A DNA stretch of 7,348 bases. Origin: CAVPEW01 sp050247895 (GTDB taxonomy: Bacteria; Actinomycetota; Acidimicrobiia; Acidimicrobiales; VFJN01). The DNA lies in assembly GCA_050247895.1 (NCBI GenBank), contig JBFWTJ010000207.1, forward strand, positions 1 through 7,348, written 5' to 3'. The position numbers and the translations under genes were made by a program. Of the stretch, positions 5,594 to 7,348 are shown one piece after another. Below the pieces are notes generated by a model. It did not search any database. It had not been told where the DNA came from and saw only the letters and a program-made list of their open reading frames with translations. How positions within the stretch are numbered: position 1 is the first letter of the stretch; every line of letters starts with the position of its first letter.

Positions 5594-6322
5594 ATGCACC
5601 GAACGCGCATCGTCGGCCCGGGCCGGGTCGGCACGGCACTGGCCACCGCGCTGGGACGGGCCGGGTGGGCCGTCGAGCCGCTGCTCGGCCGGGGCGACGA
5701 CCTGCGGGGGGCCGCCGCCGGGGTCGACCTGCTGGTCCTGGCCGTGCCCGACGCCGCCGTGGCCGAGGTGGCCGGCGCGGTCGAGCCCGAGGCGGCCACG
5801 GTGGTGGTCCACCTGGCCGGCTCGCTGACCCTCGCCGTCCTCGAGCCCCACCCCCGGCGGGCCTCGGTCCACCCCCTGGTCGCCGTGCCCGCCGGTCCCA
5901 CCGGTGCGGACCGGCTGGTCGGCGCGTCGTACGCGGTGGCCGGCGACCCGCAGGCCCGGGACCTGGTCGCGGCGCTGGGCGGCACGCCCTTCGCGGTGGC
6001 CGACGCCGACCGGGTCGCCTACCACGCGGCCGCGGTGATCGCCTCGAACCACCTGGTCGGCCTGCTCGGCCAGGTCGAGCGGGTGGCCCGGACCGCCGGC
6101 GTCCCCCTGGACGCCTACCTGGACCTGGCCCGCGGCTCGATCGACAACGTCGCCGCGCTGGGTCCCGCGGCGGCGCTGACCGGCCCGGTGGCTCGGGGCG
6201 ACCGGGCCACCGTCGAGGCCCACCTGGCCGCCCTGGACCCCGCCGAGCGGCCCGGCTACGAGGCCGGCGTCGCCCTGTGCGAGGCCCTGCTCCCCGCCGG
6301 CCGGGCCGGGGTGGCCCGGTGA
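5594..6322 (+). CDS. Rossmann-like and DUF2520 domain oxidoreductase, candidate ketopantoate reductase
   Basis: A 242-residue NAD(P)-binding protein. The N-terminal Rossmann half opens with I-V-G-P-G-R-V-G (6-13), the dinucleotide-binding G-x-G-x-x-G, followed by the strand D-L-L-V-L-A-V-P-D (45-53), then H-L-A-G-S (73-77) and S-V-H-P-L (91-95). The all-helical C-terminal half has Y-H-A-A-A-V-I-A-S-N-H (143-153), with N152 at the conserved Asn position, and A-L-T-G-P-V-A-R-G-D, all typical of DUF2520 proteins. The fold layout parallels 6-phosphogluconate-dehydrogenase-like reductases such as ketopantoate reductase. It overlaps panC by 4 nt (GTGA) and has a counterpart just upstream of panC in M. 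tuberculosis. Family and fold are clear; the pantoate-forming role is inference from context, and other 2-oxoacid or imine reductions are possible. Confidence 0.88.
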   Translation: MHRTRIVGPGRVGTALATALGRAGWAVEPLLGRGDDLRGAAAGVDLLVLAVPDAAVAEVAGAVEPEAATVVVHLAGSLTLAVLEPHPRRASVHPLVAVPAGPTGADRLVGASYAVAGDPQARDLVAALGGTPFAVADADRVAYHAAAVIASNHLVGLLGQVERVARTAGVPLDAYLDLARGSIDNVAALGPAAALTGPVARGDRATVEAHLAALDPAERPGYEAGVALCEALLPAGRAGVAR

Positions 6323-7248
6323 CCGTCGAGGTGGTGGGCACGATCGCCGAGCTGCGGGCCCGGCTGGACCGGGACCGGGCCGCAGGGCGCCGCGTGGGCT
6401 TCGTGCCCACGATGGGCTACCTGCACGAGGGCCACGGCTCGCTGATGCGGGCGGCCCGGGCGGTGGACGACGTCGTGGTCGTGTCGATCTTCGTCAACCC
6501 GTTGCAGTTCGCCCCGACCGAGGACCTGGCCGCCTACCCCCGGGACCTCGACCGGGACCTGGCCCTGGCCGGGCGGGAGGGCGTCGACGTCGTCTTCGCC
6601 CCCGCGGTCGGCGAGATGTACCCGCGGCCGATGGCCACCGCCGTCTCGGTCGGTGGCGTGTCCGAGCCGCTGGAGGGCCGGACCCGGCCCGGCCACTTCG
6701 ACGGGGTCGCCACGGTGGTGGCCAAGCTCTTCGCCATCGTCGGAGCCTGCCGGGCGTACTTCGGCGAGAAGGACTTCCAGCAGCTCGCCGTGGTGCGGCG
6801 GATGGTCGAGGACCTGTCCCTGCCGGTCGAGGTCGTCCCGTGCCCCACCGTGCGCGAGGCCGACGGGCTGGCCATGTCGTCGCGCAACAGCTACCTCACT
6901 CCCGACGAGCGGGCCGCGGCGCCGGTGGTGCACCGGGCGCTGCGGGCCGGCGTGGCCGCCCTCGAGCGGGGCGAGCGGGACCCGGCCCGGGTCCGGGCGG
7001 CCATGGCCGAGGTCGTGGGCGCCGAGCCGCTGGCCGAACTGGACTACGCCGAGGTGGTCGACGCAGACTCGTTCGCCGTCCCGGACCCTCTCGGGGGGAA
7101 TCTCCGCCTCCTGGCGGCGGTTCGAATCGGTAGGGCCCGGCTGATCGACAACGTCGGGGCCGACATCGGCCCCGCAGATGCAACAGGGCAGGGGGCGACC
7201 GCCACGGCGGCGTCCACCGAAGGGAGCCACCGATGCGACGTCGAATGA
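6319..7248 (+). CDS. panC: Pantothenate synthetase (pantoate–beta-alanine ligase)
   Basis: Joins pantoate and beta-alanine using ATP, through a pantoyl-adenylate, in the cytoplasm. The 309-residue product has the nucleotidyltransferase signature V-P-T-M-G-Y-L-H-E-G-H (29-39) with H36 and H39, the pantoate-binding S-I-F-V-N-P-L-Q-F (56-64), Y-P-R-D (73-76), G-H-F-D-G-V (125-130), Y-F-G-E-K-D-F-Q-Q (147-155) with the catalytic-region K151, and A-M-S-S-R-N (185-190), the KMSKS-like loop. The catalytic core ends near R-L-I-D-N (274-278). The last ~31 residues form an Ala/Thr/Gly-rich tail with no recognisable motif, and the DNA encoding it contains the panD ribosome site. The GTG start gives a 4-nt overlap with the upstream stop, implying coupling. 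Confidence 0.96.
   Translation: MTVEVVGTIAELRARLDRDRAAGRRVGFVPTMGYLHEGHGSLMRAARAVDDVVVVSIFVNPLQFAPTEDLAAYPRDLDRDLALAGREGVDVVFAPAVGEMYPRPMATAVSVGGVSEPLEGRTRPGHFDGVATVVAKLFAIVGACRAYFGEKDFQQLAVVRRMVEDLSLPVEVVPCPTVREADGLAMSSRNSYLTPDERAAAPVVHRALRAGVAALERGERDPARVRAAMAEVVGAEPLAELDYAEVVDADSFAVPDPLGGNLRLLAAVRIGRARLIDNVGADIGPADATGQGATATAASTEGSHRCDVE
7221..7226 (+). promoter_or_regulatory. Shine-Dalgarno of panD, inside panC
   Basis: AGGGAG lies 6 nt upstream of the ATG at 7233, within the last codons of panC. It favours 7233 over the downstream ATGs at 7245 and 7248, which are too far from it. Confidence 0.65.
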
Positions 7249-7348
7249 TGAAGTCGAAGTTCCACCGTGCCGTGGTGACCGACGCCAACGGCCACAACGA
7301 CGGCACGATCACCAACGACCGGGACCTCATGTACGCGGCCGACCTGCG
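7233..7348 (+). CDS. panD: Aspartate 1-decarboxylase, N-terminal part, with altered cleavage site
   Basis: PanD converts L-aspartate to beta-alanine for PanC. The precursor normally cuts itself between Gly24 and Ser25, and Ser25 becomes the pyruvoyl cofactor. Only the first 38 complete codons are in the window, about a third of the usual protein. They align without gaps to E. coli PanD numbering: M5, K9, H11 and R12 (K-S-K-F-H-R, 7-12), V15, T16, A18, G24, D29, and D-L-M-Y-A-A-D-L (31-38). The scissile pair reads Gly24-Thr25 (GGC ACG, 7302-7307), and the conserved Tyr22 position is Asn. The Tyr58 and Asn72 region lies beyond the window. The start has a good Shine-Dalgarno and overlaps panC by 16 nt. 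Family assignment rests on this N-terminus plus position after panC. Whether it is active is open: Thr could still undergo the acyl shift, giving a 2-oxobutyryl group instead of pyruvoyl, or the protein may stay uncut. Confidence 0.85.
   Translation, partial: MRRRMMKSKFHRAVVTDANGHNDGTITNDRDLMYAADL

Noticed and set aside
4475..6223. Very long open frame on the minus strand (582 codons) across folB, folK and the DUF2520 gene
   Set aside because: It is antisense to three well-recognised genes. Its product is a compositional Arg/Gly/Pro-rich mixture with no motif, the usual artefact of high-GC codon third positions.
5088..6410. Second long minus-strand open frame overlapping folK to panC
   Set aside because: The product is almost entirely Arg/Pro/Gly/Ser with no domain, and it is explained as a shadow of the + strand genes.
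1..7348. tRNA/rRNA genes, CRISPR arrays, insertion sequences, riboswitches
   Set aside because: I saw no direct-repeat arrays, transposase motifs, terminal inverted repeats or cloverleaf-like segments. The gaps are too short or lack recognisable structured RNA.

Overview
The window is GC-rich (by eye about 70% or more) and reads entirely on the + strand. Gene order hpt – ftsH – folE – folP – (insert) – folB – folK – Rossmann/DUF2520 gene – panC – panD is the conserved actinobacterial housekeeping block also known from Mycobacterium tuberculosis. GTG starts, TANNNT -10 boxes sitting almost on start codons, and 1-16 nt gene overlaps fit an actinobacterium. An Acidimicrobiia-type lineage is my guess from divergence and layout, not something the sequence proves.

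Layout. 2-523: 3' part of hypoxanthine phosphoribosyltransferase. 524-586: short gap with a near-leaderless promoter for ftsH (587-2593), a membrane AAA+ zinc protease. folE (2606-3214) follows after 12 nt. A 60-nt gap then holds a leaderless promoter for folP, whose start is best placed at 3275. After folP comes a small gene of the dual-specificity phosphatase fold (4098-4613) whose catalytic cysteine is replaced by glutamine. It touches folB (4613-4978), which overlaps folK (4975-5442). A 151-nt gap carries a GC-rich hairpin and a promoter/SD for a Rossmann-DUF2520 protein (5594-6322). That gene overlaps panC (6319-7248), which overlaps the start of panD (7233 to the window end).

How they work together. 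FolE, FolB, FolK and FolP supply four steps from GTP to dihydropteroate. The dephosphorylation of dihydroneopterin triphosphate between FolE and FolB has no recognised enzyme here, and the phosphatase-fold gene sits between folP and folB. The second unit serves pantothenate synthesis: PanD would make beta-alanine, PanC joins it to pantoate, and the DUF2520 protein is a plausible pantoate-forming reductase.

The two most unusual points are the degraded P-loop (H-Q-X5-R in place of H-C-X5-R) of the phosphatase-fold protein, and a PanD whose self-cleavage site reads Gly-Thr rather than Gly-Ser. No RNA genes, mobile elements, CRISPR arrays or minus-strand genes were found.
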